NCBI GenBank assembly: GCA_964036275.1
Contig: OZ038436.1
Location: 399,001-463,000 of the forward strand
From: Litoditis marina
Taxonomy: Eukaryota > Nematoda > Chromadorea > Rhabditida > Rhabditidae
DNA length: 64,000 nucleotides
Direction of reading: 5' to 3'
In this document: one piece after another, positions 12,201 through 25,424 of the stretch
Numbering within the stretch: position 1 is the first letter of the stretch
Layout of the letters: the number at the start of each line of letters is the position of its first letter
Translations under genes and position numbers: made by a program
The notes under the pieces: generated by a model
Told to the model about the DNA's origin: nothing
The model's input: the letters and a program-made list of their open reading frames with translations, nothing else
The model's database searches: none

Positions 12201-14942
12201 GTTCCGGTCTCCTTTAATGAATTCCATTTGAACGATTTGCCGAACTCGGAAATTGTTAGGATGAGTGGAACGAAATACAATGTGATGTGATGGGCAGCCC
12301 GGTTTTGTTCATTTCTACTAGAACTCGTACAGTATGACTAGAAACTTTCAAAAAAAAAACACGTGAATGTTATCGAAAACATCAACAAGGCAATCGATTT
12401 CAATCCCTTATCACAGATAAGGTCAGGAAATGTTCTCGACGTTCTAGTTCTTATTAGCCCACAGTTAGTGAATAGTTCATATGGGTACTGTAGGAGTCTC
12501 AGTAAACGATGCGAGCTATACCTTCGTGCGTGAATAAGATGCCGTTACATGTCCTCTGTGTGTTCCTTCAACGCAACAGTTTTCACAAGCAGCGAACTTC
12601 AGAAGCTGAGAAGTAAATGAAATTTAAACTGGCTGAAGGGCTCCTTCCCAATATGAAAATTACAACTTCATCAAAAGTAGTGTGATCCAAGAAAATGTGT
12701 AAGTCGTCCAAACCGTGCTTTTCCATTGAAACTCTATCAATCCCTTTCGAAAATGTGTTCTATAGAATCCTTCGGGACACGTTTTGCTGTAGGAGTCAAA
12801 TTTTATGTCATGTTTTCTCCAGATACTCAAATACTGTACATATGAGCAATACACTGTGTATGGTTCAAAAGTTCGAAGATGTCTTCTGTAGCAGTGTTAG
12901 TACAAATGATGTTCACTGTGTGAATGAGCCCTCACCACGGCGTTCTCAACAACAGCTTTATTAAATAAGGAACTCGCTTCCTCAATTTTAGACGCTCCGC
13001 AAACGATTCGCGTGAAAATAAGCGCGATACGCAGCGAATTAGTGCTGCGAACATTTCAAATTGCAGTGGGATACAGTGTCCCGCCACGAAAACTTTGTGG
13101 AAGGAGCTCAATACAAGTTTAATCGCAAAAATTACTGTAGGCGAGAACGCCGTGTCACTCACCTTATCGTGTGCCTCTAGAAGTGTTGCACATTCGCAAG
13201 CACATTTCAGACAGACCCGCATTGAGACAGCCGGGGCTCTCTGGCTACAAAAACCACACTTCCATGCATACTGGAATATGAGAATAAGAAAATGAATTAT
13301 TATTCGTACACTGGGTAGTAAGTTATATAATATAATCTATATATTAGAGGGTTATGTTGATAAGGCGTAGAATAAGAGGGAATCTATTCTTTTTCATTCC
13401 AGAAACGGTTGACGTGGAAACGAACCAAAATGGAGTGTTTAGATGAAAAGTCTTAGACTTTTTCAAAATTCGAATGATCGACTCGTTTTCTCGTGTAGAG
13501 TGCAGTCTTCAGTCACGCGATGATTACATTTCTCGTTGAAATCAGCTGACAACAGAAGCCGCATTCAGATATAGTCCCGGTCATTACCACTCACACCTGG
13601 CAGACAGCCGAAGAAAATTCCACGCGGTTTTTAACCATTTTTCAATGAACTGCAAACCTCTGTTAGAGGCGATTCAGTTTCCTAAGAACAAGTTATGAAA
13701 AGAATGTTCCGTAAAACTTATATCAATTTCAATAAATTGGCATCCGAAAATTTTCACACAATGCCAATGGATCTCGGGAATAAAGAGAACTACACAATTA
13801 CTCAGTATAACCGCAAGTTCCGGATATTGATCTGGGTTCAGGAAAGTGAAAAAAAAAACTTTTCAAGTTCCATCAATGTAATATATCTGCATTTTCACTA
13901 CAAGTATATACTTCCTCTCAATCTCAATTGGCGTCTCCGTACTCTACGACTATTCTCGCCTCGTTATTCGTTCCCAAAACTGTTCGAAGATGGTGTGGAC
14001 GAGATTGAAATTTGCGTCAGAGTACGTATACTAGAAGATCCCGGCACCTTCATCCCATCCTGCGTCTCCTCAAACATGCGCTATTCATCTGCTGTTACAT
14101 CCCGCCGGGATGTGAGAAACAAGAAATAGTGAGACAGAGCGAGAGACGCAGGATGGGCTGAAGGTGCCGGGATCTTCTAGCATACGTACTCAGAAGTCAT
14201 TAGAAATTCGAATTTGAACAGACTACACAAGCTACCCAGTGCAAATGCGAGTGCAAAGTCAAACGTGTAAACCGTGCATGCAATCCCACAAGTGGAAACT
14301 TCCGAGGATCGAAACGTGATAATCCGAGTTCCTGGCTCCATAAACTAGAACAATTTTTCGGAAAGAGCAGAACATTGTTGTTATTGTTGAAACTTGAAAA
14401 CTCGAAAACTGGAATATTACTGTGTCAAGAGCAAGGGATCCTACCCTGACTTCTGCATAGCTAGCTGTTTCGTGGCCAGCATGTCTGTCCAAGCAGCATG
14501 ACGTGCAGAAAGTGAATTGATCCATCTGTAAGTATTCGTGAAACATACAAAATATACATATTAAGTAGAACTGTGTGGTTATATTTGGAGTATTACATAA
14601 AGTTTATAGACATTTAGTATGGAAGTGAGCATTTGTCGTAGCGGGCCTATACCCCTATGCGGTGTTTTTCGCCTTTACCACCTTGACCGATTCCGTCCGC
14701 CAATATCCGTGGCGAAGAGACATTCCGAGTATGCAGAGACAAAGATATCTGGAGAGCTGTCAGGAAACCATTTCGTTACGATTTGAAGTGATCTGACCAT
14801 TCTTGAAATCTTGAAATCATAGCGGAAAACTAACCTTTTCGGTGTCATCCTTGTACTTGTATTCGTTTGGACAGCATTCCATGCACACACGAGCTGTTGC
14901 TCGTTCTCGCGCAACAGCACATTTCATACAGTCTAACCGCAT
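9277..14942 (-). CDS. B-box zinc-finger / coiled-coil protein (TRIM-like), partial model
   Basis: Minus-strand exons, all in phase 0, are 14835-14942, 14451-14525, 13163-13270 and 9934-10068; 9277-9322 probably continues the chain. The first two encode CMKC ... CMECC, then CTSCCLDRHAGHE, a C2/C2/C/H pattern typical of a B-box zinc finger. The third adds a second half-finger (CGFCSQRAP ... CLKCACEC ... H). The fourth and fifth (TIENASVQHLGTMQNFLKDC ... REMEFLRS, EIETGIANATG) look like the coiled coil that follows B-boxes in RBCC/TRIM proteins. No RING domain was found. Exon 14835-14942 begins with ATG directly after TTTCAG, so it could be the first exon after a spliced leader, or an internal one. 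The 3' end is unresolved, and a histidine-bearing exon between 13163 and 10068 may be missing. TRIM-type ligase or scaffold function is inferred only from domain resemblance. Confidence 0.6.
10444..10616. repeat. Palindromic MITE family C copy 1
   Basis: A nearly full-length inverted repeat whose ends read GAGTACGWATGCTAGAAGAT and the complement. The centre carries paired CATCCTGCGTC/GACGCAGGATG and ACATCC/GGGATGT blocks. It lies between exons of the B-box gene. Confidence 0.75.
10865..11100 (-). repeat. tRNA-like SINE/MITE family D copy 1
   Basis: The minus strand carries a degenerate tRNA-like module (GCGCAGTGGTAAGCGCCCTG), a decayed B box, a GAGAGACAGAAATTT tail, and the distal block TATATCTCACTTTCCGCTG. 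Other copies are near 17.7, 21.4, 26.3, 32.9, 33.9, 39.4, 58.7, 61.5 and 63.3 kb. Confidence 0.6.
11775..11898. repeat. Single-copy foldback element, family H
   Basis: A 124-bp element with perfect 23-bp terminal inverted repeats beginning GAGGCCGTATGCATGAAACA. The interior is unusually GC-rich (CCCGGGCCGGGATGC, CGACCCGGTCC). It has no coding content. Confidence 0.7.
12005..12222. repeat. MITE-like element, family I
   Basis: TTAAAGGAGACCGGA near 12008 faces TCCGGTCTCCTTTAA near 12220, about 215 bp apart. A shorter, decayed relative (GTTCAAGTTGTGTTTCG.TCTCC.TTAAT) is at about 19230-19308. Confidence 0.55.
14020..14191. repeat. Palindromic MITE family C copy 2
   Basis: The same palindrome as at 10444, with ends GAGTACGTATACTAGAAGAT and CTTCTAGCATACGTACTC. 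It lies in the B-box gene region, between exons 13163-13270 and 14451-14525. Confidence 0.8.
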
Positions 14943-14984
14943 CTGAAAGCAAAAACTGGTAATTCTGAACATACTAGAACATGA

Positions 14985-15312
14985 TCATACTAGAAGTAGA
15001 ATAAATAGTCACGTAAGGTGAGCTTTCCAATGAGAAATCGCGCACGTTGTCATTGCACGTTTCCCAGGCGGCGTAGCAATCTTCACAAAAGTTCATAAGA
15101 TCACCTCATGAGCTATTAGCACGAGCTTCTCATGAGATTCTATCGATTCCTATGCTACAACATTGAGAGTTCACGAGTAGCTCATGAGGTATCTCGTGAG
15201 AAACTCATATGAACTTCCCATGAGGTTGGACGGTTTGCTACGCCGCCAGCTCTGCTGTTGTGTTAAACATTTCACGTGACTGTGCAATTTACTAACAGTA
15301 AACAGTATTCTT
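14985..15312. repeat. MITE family A copy interrupted by another MITE
   Basis: The outer parts match family A: AGTCACGTAA ... TGTCATTGCACGTTTC on the left and CTGCTGT.TTAAACAT.TCACGTGACTGTGCAAT ... CTAACAGTA on the right. An intact copy would be about 130 bp. The extra DNA at 15067-15247 is a separate inverted-repeat element. Confidence 0.7.
15067..15247. repeat. Nested MITE with GGCGGCGTAGCA termini
   Basis: Perfect 12-bp terminal inverted repeats GGCGGCGTAGCA / TGCTACGCCGCC enclose about 155 bp rich in TCATGAG repeats. It interrupts a family A element. A CAG is present at both junctions and may be a 3-bp target duplication. Confidence 0.75.
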
Positions 15313-16089
15313 GTGGTCCCCAAGGATTACATGACGAATGGAACAGTAGAAAAATGATGTAATTGGTGATTACTAGGGCGTCAATCAACTCACAAATTTT
15401 CTATATGAACCAAAAATTTATTTCACTGCAACTCGAGGGAGTTCAGCACCTGCATTTGTTGCAACTTTGTGTTCATCGACATTGCTGAGATATCTTTTGG
15501 ATGTTTGAAAAATTTGCTTTTGAACGACGTTTTTCGCGTTCTCGTACGTTAGCGAAGGTGTTCATCGCAAAAGTTTTCATTGGAAAAATTCGCAAATCAA
15601 CGCAATTGGCCTACTCTACCTAAAAAAGTTTACCAAACAGGTCTGGTAAACTCAAAAACTAGTAGATTTGTAAACTTTTGTAGAAATTCGTCAGCCATGG
15701 CATGTATCGAAATTCAGCTACAATGAAGATTCGGTGACTTCTTATACGTGTAGAATTGGTAAGTTTCACGTGAGTATTAAACTTTTTATGACATTAGCAC
15801 AATGTAACTGATTTCAGAAAAAGATACTTATATGGAAAACGGATAGCCAAGTGTGAATGTAAAATTGAAGTGATTCCTAGCTCGTCAGTAGTTCTGATAA
15901 GAGATGCGATGAGAAATTATTTGTCCGCTCTTATCAATCAACGAAACAGTCAACAAAACAGATGTGAGTGAATAGATCTGTTTATTTTTTATCCGTGAAA
16001 TATACTAAATGAATTGAATATACTAAATGAATTGAATGAAGTGAACAAACGACAATTCCGTTTGTTGAGTCTGGGAGAATAAACGTTGA

Positions 16090-16345
16090 ACACTGCATAG
16101 TCTGTTTCACCAATCGATGTACTCATACAGTAATCCGTCAATTATTCAAGGGGTTGTTTTCTAATGAAAAAGTAATTACTTTGGTTCCAAATTTCCCGAA
16201 TTAGTAGTAGTAAACATGCAGAAGACACTATGAACATTTTGAGAAGTTCTGAATACACTAATATAGTAAATTTTGACCTGGAAGTGTTAGCAGATTACTG
16301 TAGAGGGTTAGTGGGTGGAACAAACTATAACTCATAAGCGCAAGC
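16090..16345. repeat. MITE-like inverted repeat, family F copy 2
   Basis: Inverted relative to the copy at 3470: TAGTCTGTTTCACCAATCGAT ... at the left and TTACTGTAGAGGGTTAGTGG ... GAACAAACTATA at the right. Confidence 0.5.
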
Positions 16346-17150
16346 GAATCGCACATTAGAAATGAAATCACGGCTAAACATTCGGAGCATTGGACTGGAA
16401 TATTTTGCACCTAGTGAAAAAAGGTAAGAATTAATATGAAACCTGAAAAATTACTCGAAATGAGTAGTGAAAATCCGTAAGTATTCGCTTTGCCATAGAA
16501 TCTAGCAGCATAATCGTCAAGTTTACAAACAACGAAACATTGACAGTTGCGTTGGTATTACCATTTTTTTGTTAACATTCAATGTGTATAAATATTCATA
16601 GTATTATTTATAAACGAAAGGTGTGTCCATATGCTGACGTCCATTCAATTTTTTACGGATTAGTTATCGTTCTAAGATAGCGATCAGAAGTTCTCACCAG
16701 TTATTTTGTGTAACCACATTTCTCATACTTCTGTCTTCATTTCACAAGACGAGTTGTTCTTAACTATGAGTCCTTATCTTGAATCCCTAATCGTGAGCGT
16801 GGCAAATTTTGATAACCCTGCCAGTTAAGCGTTACCCATTTAACCACTTTTTACAGTCATCCATTAGATAATTTGTCTATTAACCCACTGGTAACCCTTC
16901 TTTCTAACGTATTTTGAGCGAAATTCGCAGCCTAGAAAATTTAGAATATTTATTCAACGCATTCATGTATTTTGGCACATAGTATCACACGGCTACCAAA
17001 AATGCGAATCATTTTTGCGCTCAGCGGTTAAATACAAAAAAAACACGGTTAAATTGAGAAATCAGCAAAAAAACCATGACTTTTTTTTACTGTCTTTCAG
17101 TCGCGGTGTTATTCATCGATTGCACTGATTTCTGAAACTTGCCATGCTCC

Positions 17151-17322
17151 GAGTACGTATGCTAGAAGATCCCGGCACCTTCATTCCATCCTGCGTCTCC
17201 TCAAACATACGCTATTTCTCTGCTCTTACATCCCGCCGGGATGTGAGAGACGAGAAATAGTGAGGCAGATCGAGAGACGCAGGATTTGATGAAGGTGCCG
17301 GGATCCTCTAGCACACGTACTC
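17151..17322. repeat. Palindromic MITE family C copy 3
   Basis: The ends are GAGTACGTATGCTAGAAGAT and TCCTCTAGCACACGTACTC. The two halves are complementary through most of their length. Confidence 0.85.
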
Positions 17323-18894
17323 TGAGTGGTTTGATAGGAGTAGATAATACACATTTGACCATGACGGTCGCTCTATGAAACTGCATACTGTTCCTTTCCG
17401 CTGTGTTTGAAGGTCGTGCTCGGTTTCAGTAGTGAATTGCAAAACAGTGACACGTGGGTTACGCACGTGAGTAGAAAGTTATAAGGATTTATCAGATATT
17501 TGATGTAGTTTGACCTTAATATAGGTGAGATAATATGAATGCCACCGCAAACTAGCGGGCACAAACACAATGAGGTAGAGGAAATTACACCGTATTTACA
17601 GAAACAAATGTACAAAATTCTCAGCATTGCGCTAACTACTGCGCTATTAGTGCACATTCTCGGCAAGCTTTGGAAACTAAGACATGTGTGCGTACACAGA
17701 AGCAAGTGAGATATACAGTACCCTCCCGCCAATCTATTGGCTACGACTACAGTATCTCGCTCTCGAAACGCAAGTTCTATAGGCGGTGTTTCAAGTCTCA
17801 AAAGCGAAATATAACCCAGGTTCAATCACCCAAAATGAATTCCACACTAAACGTAAGTTGCAACAGTGTCCTTAGTGTGTACAGTAACTCTATCAGAGCA
17901 CTACAAAAACAACTAACACTTATTAAATACTACACTTACAAAAACAGTAACCGAAATAGTGGCGTGGATCAAAAGTCAAATCCACTTGTGTACTTTATTA
18001 CTTCTGTTTTCATGCAATAAACCGTCTGACTAGCATTATAAATATTACTCACTGCCGTTTTTTCCTTTCTTATCCGAACTGATAACGGTGCCAGCTCGCA
18101 CATTTTACCTGGCGTTGCACAACTGAGCACAACTGATAAATCCCTCGATTTTGAGACTGTTTAGCGACCTTCATTCTTTGCAACAAAGTTTACCGACCTT
18201 CACTCTTTGCAACAAAATAATATGGTTGATTCAAAATTACAAAACTACAAATATAGCACGGAACCTATTATACAAAATGAGTTTTCAACCGCTTTTTTAT
18301 AAGGATCACTAACAGAATAAGTTTCACAAGTTTGCTGCTCTCCCATCCTCAACCCCCTCTCCAGAGTACCGCTAGTAATGCAGATCGCGTTTTCAATTGC
18401 GTATTGGCCGTGGCGCCCTCTCGCTAACAGCTGACTGCGTATTACTCGCGAATTCTCGCAATTCACGCAATACAATACAATACAATACTACATTTATCTA
18501 TTACGGAATCAAAACCTGTACAATTTTCTGTTACGTAGTATTTCTGAAGGTCGTTCGATCTTCTCTGGCAGTTCTCGTCCAATTTCGGTACGCGTATCAT
18601 ACATTGTGACGAACCAACCAAATTTAACTAGAACCTTCGAGTTTTAGGAGTGAATTGAATAACATCTGTTCCAAAAGTTGGAAGAAAAACTTAGTATGTT
18701 AGTCATTTAGCTGTTAACGACTTAGCTCGAATAACCAGAGCGGATGTGTAATAGAAGTGACTTTTCTCCGAAATTGTCTAATCATTCCTGTATAGTATTC
18801 ATCGTTGTAGTACGAGTTCTTGATTGTATTCTGTTTTAGTTATGGATTAGCTGAAAGTGTAAGCGTAATTGTCGCTCAGTTAGTATTTCAGAAC

Positions 18895-21800
18895 ATGCGG
18901 ACATCAGTCATTTCACTTCTGACGCCAGTAGAGAACGGAGACACGTATACTTTTCACGACTTGGAGCTGGAGAGCATACTGCTGGACCCGGCGATTCGAG
19001 ACAAAAAGGTGGAGTTTGTTTCATCTCAGAACGATTGACGCCTTTTTATACGATTGTCACCTGCGAATGCGAGAGAGCATGCAGGTCAATGAGGTCGCAG
19101 ACATCTCAGACAGTTTCCAGCAAATTGGCCAGACATATGTGTAGCGGCCTCGACGAGAGAGTGTGCAGATCAGAGAGACGCAGATGTCTGCGGTGTGCCT
19201 TCTCGTTTTTATTTGTGCTGCTGGTCGATAGCATGATCAAGATAAACATGAATCAAAAACAGCTTGAAACGAAACTTTCGTTCAAGTTGTGTTTCGTTCT
19301 CCATTAATACGAAAAAATGGCGAGACTGAAGGGTATTCCTGACATTTTTGTACGTTCAACATGAATGTTCGGTTAACTGCATCGAAGAAACAACGTTTTC
19401 ATGGTTCGGTGGAATATACGCGCAAAAACATACATTTTTCTCAAGTGGAGTCTCATTCCCCCAACCAAGACTACACTTGCTCCACTCGATTGAGCCACAG
19501 ATTATCACAGATTATCTGCCAGCAGCTAAGACAGTGTGCTCAGAACGATTGGCGCCAATTTTCTTCGATTGGCCAGCTACAAAAGCGGGAGAGTGTGCAG
19601 GTCAATGAGGCCGCAGACATCTGGGTCTCTCTGACCGGCACACTCTCTCGCTCAGCCAATAAAAAAATGGCTGGCCAATTGGCTGGGAATTGTCTGAGTG
19701 TAGATCGAATGTTTACTGGCCGCTCGCCAGACCCCGCCCCCTCTACCGAATCGACGTAAGCTGTCCACAACGGTTGGATCGTTGTGTAGTCTAATACAAT
19801 AAAATATCAAAGTAGAGAGCGGTGCAAGGTGTTACAGATGTCTTTCTCTTCTTTTCCGAGGATACAATAGTAAATCAAGTCTCTTTTTAGGTGGCCATTC
19901 TATCGGTCGCTGGTGCGATGCGAAAAGGAAAAAGCTTTCTTCTCAACATATTCATTCGATATTTGTCGGCCTTTGAAAACGGTAAGTGGGGATCTTGGCT
20001 ACTATAGGTTATAAAATACGACCACAAATTGTCAAATACAGTGGCCGTATTCACTCAGCTCAAATAGCCGGGTGAGCTATTCGAGCATATTTTCGGAAAT
20101 TTTTTTTCTCGCTGGGTTATAATTATTTTCTCTCGTTTTTCTCCACACATGAATGTTCTGCCTAACTCAGCGAGAAAAGCAAGAAACTTTGAAAAGAAAC
20201 AAACGTACTTTATACAGTGCCATATTGAAAATTTGCTCAAATAGCGTACCCGGCTAATTGAGCTTAGTGAACACTGGTCGAGCAGATTTGAGTTGATTAG
20301 TATTTGAAGAAGCAGATTTTGATATTTGAAGAAGGTTATCAATTGAGATAAATGTGATGGCAATACTAGGCTTGTCTCTATCTAAATAAAAACACAATTA
20401 GTTAACGAACGAACACACACGTGAACTATTAAAGACTCCAGGCACATTAACGAAGTATTAGAGAAATGTGACCTTTTCAGCTGAGCTTTTTACTCTCCTT
20501 AAGTTAGATTAAATGTTGTAGAACAAAATAAACATAAATTATCTAAATAACAAAAACAAAGTTCGTAACTTTCGTGATCAGTTTGAGCTCACAGCTCGCA
20601 TTTCATTGTTACGGTGCCAGAGTACGTATGCTAGAAGATCCCGGCCCCTCCATCCCATCCTGCGTCTTCTCAAACACATGCTATTTCTTCGCTCTAACAT
20701 CCCACCGGGATGTGAGAGACGAGAAACAGTGAGGCAGATCGAGAGACGCAGGATGAGATGCCAGGATCTTCTAGAACACGTACTCAGAACGTTCAATGTT
20801 ACACAGGAGAACCTCCCGTTAGAGATGACTGGCTGCTCAACCCGTTGAGTATGGACGGTTTTTCATGGAGAGGTGGACGACAGAGAGACACCACCGGAAT
20901 TCTCCTGTTCAACAAACCTTTTCTCGTCAAGGACCCAGATGGGGAGGAGGTGAACATCTCTTCGCTTCACCTCACTTGATCGCGATTGTAAAAAAAAACT
21001 AGAAGTACTGTACAGCGTTAGGTTTTTTTTGGTATATAACCGAGTTTTTTCTCGAACCACATCAGTCGACATATCTCGCTCTGTCCATGGTTAAAAGATG
21101 AGCAAACATCGTTTGTTAGGAGAGAAGCGGAAAAGAATTTGAAGAGTTATCAAAATAGGACAGTGTCACATTTTATTTTCAGTTTGTTGTTTTTCTTATG
21201 GACACGCAAGGATGTTTTGATCATGCGACTACCATGAGGGGGTGTGCCACCATTTTCGGACTATCCACCCTGGTTTCTTCGATGCAGGTATTCGGTACAG
21301 TGTAGTCGACCGCGAACAGAACGGCGAGAGGTTACTGTATATCTCACTTTCCGCTGTGTACGTGTTTGATTCCCACATATGCGTTTTATGTACTCAATAG
21401 CGCAATGGTTAGCAGCCTGCTACGAATCTCTGCTCGCCGGTTCGATTCCAGGGAGAGACAGAAATATATATATTTGGAACCTACTATGAGGGGAAGGAAG
21501 CCTTTTCGACACTGTGAGGCTTGTGAAAATCAAACACGAGCAACATCAATCTCAAAGCTTCTTTTGCAGATCTACAACTTAACTGGACAAATTCAAGAGA
21601 ACGATCTTCAGAATCTTCAGCTTTTCACACAGTATGGAAGGCTGGCTTTGGAGGGGAATAGAGACACGCCTCTGCAGGTAAAGGTTTTGCACTTATCCAA
21701 GCAAGCCGATACGGGGTGAGTTATAGAATTGTTCCAACCGTTGTGGACACCGTAACATCGATTTTGTGAGGGACTCGGCGAAGGGCCAGCCAGTCTGCGT

Positions 21801-24800
21801 GTCATTGATCTACACTCTCTCTCGACCGCTGGCAAATAGTCAACGACCGCGCCAAATGACTGGGAATGGTCTGAGTGCAAGGGGAGTTGCACTCAGACCA
21901 TTCCCAGCCACTTGGCCAGTCACTTTCCATTGACTGAACGAGAGAGTGTGCAGGTCAGAGAGACCCAGAGTTTGTGGCCTCATTGACCTGCACACTCTCT
22001 CGCTTTTGTAGCTGGAAAATCAGAAAAAAATTGGTACTGGTCGGTCTGAGTATGGCTAAATAATTCAATTAATCGGAACTTTTCGGCTGGAAGTTCCATA
22101 AACGATCAAACTACAATTGAGATTCGGTCACGCTTCACGCGCTCGGAAGCTTCACCAGTATAAAATTGAATGATCCACTTGCTTTGTGAGCCTCGAAGAG
22201 GTTTTTATTTACAACAAATTTGCAGTCGCTTCTTTTTCTTGTGCGTGATTGGACGTTGGATGCTAAACTCGGATTCGAAGCGGGGCGAGAATACCTCTCG
22301 GAGGTTTTGACTGTGAGTGATAGCACGGTGTTGTCTAGTTATAGAATTTGTGAAACCGCTGTGGACAACGTGCTATTCACGGTTGTTAATCGAGTTCAAA
22401 CTTTCGACTTTTTGAGTTATTGGAACTCTCGAGTTTTGGTAAAATCGAGTTGTCGAGTTTTCGATTTTCATAGACAGAAAAGTTGAATTTTCAAATATTC
22501 ACCTTCAAAAACCTTCATTTTTCGAGTTGAAAGTTTTTAGTTTCGAGTTTTCGAGGTTTGGAAATTTTTCGAGTTCTCGAGTTATCGAGTTCGTCTTCAA
22601 CAAACCTAGTACAGTTCATAACAACAACAAGGGTTCGGCAAGAGGCCAAATTGTCTGCGCATCTTTGATCTACCCACTCTCGTATATGATGTCAGTAATC
22701 AACGACGGCCCGCTAGTAAGTGTTCAATCTGAAGTTTGCTGTTCTTCCCACAGAAATGAATAAATTATTCGTTCGTGAAAAACTACAGTATTCAGTCCCT
22801 AATGAGTGTTTTCACAGTCTGAACATCGCGGTAACACATACTTTGTGAAAAAATTAGACAGACAGAACAAATATAGAGTAGAGAATTGAGAGAGAAAGGA
22901 AGAGAGACAAAAAAAGATATGCAGGTTCAGCACAACTCAAATGTTTCAGGCAACCCGTACACAGCATCAGGATTTGAGGGAACTGAGGAGAGACATCAGA
23001 GACAGTTTTTCGTCCACCTCGTGTTTTCTGTTGCCGCACCCTGGCCTCGAAGTGGCCACACGGATTGACCCCAACGGCGATCTACCACGTAGGTCAAAAT
23101 ACTGATTTTTGATCTCATTACGCGTATTAGTTTGATCTCGATAGACGTTATAATTGACCAAAACGCGTGGGAAGCAAACCACTCACACAGCAAGAGAGGG
23201 AAACATCGCCTACTACGACAGATCTCATGGGACTTAGCCGTGGAGAAGGTAACGAACTCCGGATTTAGTACCCCCCTAAGTGTAAGTGCTATATTCTAAA
23301 AACTAAACTGATTAATCTAGCAACGGAAAATGGAAAAATATATGCAATTTGGATCGAATTTTCATTTTTTCATTTTTCATTTTATCAACTCAAACCGCAG
23401 TTTTGCCGCTTGAAGACTGAGGAACAGGCGCGTGGCATTGATTCTTCAAGGCAGGCCTGAGCCAATAAGCAACGCCCCCTTAGGTCCCCCTCTAACTACC
23501 CCAGGTTCTGTCTGTAGGCTTGCTTTCATTCTTACTCACACTGATACAGTGTTTTCCTGAACTTCCGGTTCGTTTTGTTCACGGAATGTTCTTATTGAAT
23601 CTGAAGTAAACTTGAAGCATTAAAAATAAGTCATGAGAAAATTTTAAAAATACTGTAATTTTAGTAGGAATGGTGGGGATCATAGGTGTATAGGAAACAT
23701 CCAATTCTTCAATGTATTTTCACATACGTCGATCGAAAAGCGACCAAATCAAACTACAAAAACACAGCGAAAAACGCTAGACACCTATATTTATGTAGAG
23801 AAAAAAACGAACCAAATACTATTACAACCAATTCTCAGCACCTGCTATCTGCTATCTGCCCGATTATTATTAACCATAGAAAATATGCAGCGTCTAAACT
23901 CACAGAGAAACAATGAGGAAACACGGCGTTAAAGAGCTAGCTGTTCCAGTTCTGAGTATGTATGCTAGAAGATTCCGGCACCTTGATCCCATCCTGCGTC
24001 TCCTGAAACATACGCTATTTCTCTGCTCTTACACCCCGTCGGGGTGTGAGAGACGGGAAATAGTGAGGCAGAGCGAGAGACGCAGGATGGGATGAAGGTG
24101 CCGGGATCTTCTAGCATACGTACTCGGGTATGTATTCAATGGCATTACGCAGCTTTCTCTCATTTAAAGATCCCAAGCTTGTTGATGACTATTGAAACAC
24201 AAAAGAGTAAATTTTTTCAGATTCGAAAATTTCAGATTATAGGGAAAATTTCAGACTTTAACATAGTTTCTCGAAACAGGAAAAATAAAATATTCTATTG
24301 TAAGAAACGACGCATGTATGTACTGGAACATTTAGAATCGTGTCGATTTGAGCTTCTCACTAACTCGCTCAGTCTCTGTCTGAACTGAATCTAAAACGCG
24401 TGCTCCAATGTTCAAACATTACACCATTTTTGTAAAGTTATTTCAACTTCATATATATTTTCTTTAAATTAAATGGTGTTATTCAGAATTGGATGAGTCG
24501 TTCCGCGACCAAGTATGTGATCTGACGCGAAGAATATTCAGCGCAGACCATCTGGCACCAAAGACAATAAATGGCGAGCCAATTGATTGCGCCAGTCTGT
24601 TTCAACACTTTCGGGTACGTTTGGACTTCTGGGAACTGGGCGAGCATCGTGACTGTACAGCGTGACTGTACTCTGGTAGCGAGTTGAACAGTCACGTGGA
24701 TTCGGCATTCTGATGAGGCATCGTGCACTTTGTCATTGCACGTTGCTCAGTTCTGCTGTGTTTAACATGGTTCGCGTGACTGTGAAACTGACTAACAGTA

Positions 24801-25381
24801 TTCAAGACCTGGATTTCGTTCCTTTTTCTTTGTGTCTGTCGCAACATACTTGAAGCCAGACGTTCTCGATATATTGTAGTGACGGCTTGAAATAAGCTTT
24901 CCGGATTTATCTTGGATTTGTCCAAATCAAGTGGATCGATAAAACGTCAAAAATGACTCAATATATTTCCAGGCGTACGTAAAAGTCTTTATGAGTGACG
25001 AAATTCCGACTCCAGGATCACTCCTAAAGGTGAGACTTTGCCCAATCTCTCCTCAAATTTTTTCCATACACTAGTAAATTGAATAGCCACGAGAAGATAT
25101 CATTCCAATGAAGCATGGTGCACTTTGTCATTGGACGTTTCTGAGTTCTGCTGTGTTTAGGATGTTTCATGTGACAGTGCAACTGACTATCAAAATAAGG
25201 AGCGCTTGCCAAAACTACCACGGTAGAGGAAAACAACGTTTCTCTGCTGGCTCATTTTATAGATTCGTACAAAATACACTAAATTATCATATTTCAGGCA
25301 ACTGCCGATACATTTAATGACGAAGTTGTGCACAAAGCTATGCTTATCTATGAAGGAACTGTTTATGACTGTCAAGTGGTT

Positions 25382-25424
<43 letters not shown>

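Larger units (their letters stand above)
14943..18894. other. Gene-poor spacer upstream of the B-box and atlastin genes
   Basis: No convincing exon was seen. It holds a nested pair of MITEs (14985-15312), a family F copy (16090-16345), a family C copy (17151-17322) and a family D fragment (about 17600-17760). A possible short first exon of the B-box gene (MSMNTKLQQMQ, minus strand near 15465) is too weak to call. Confidence 0.5.
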
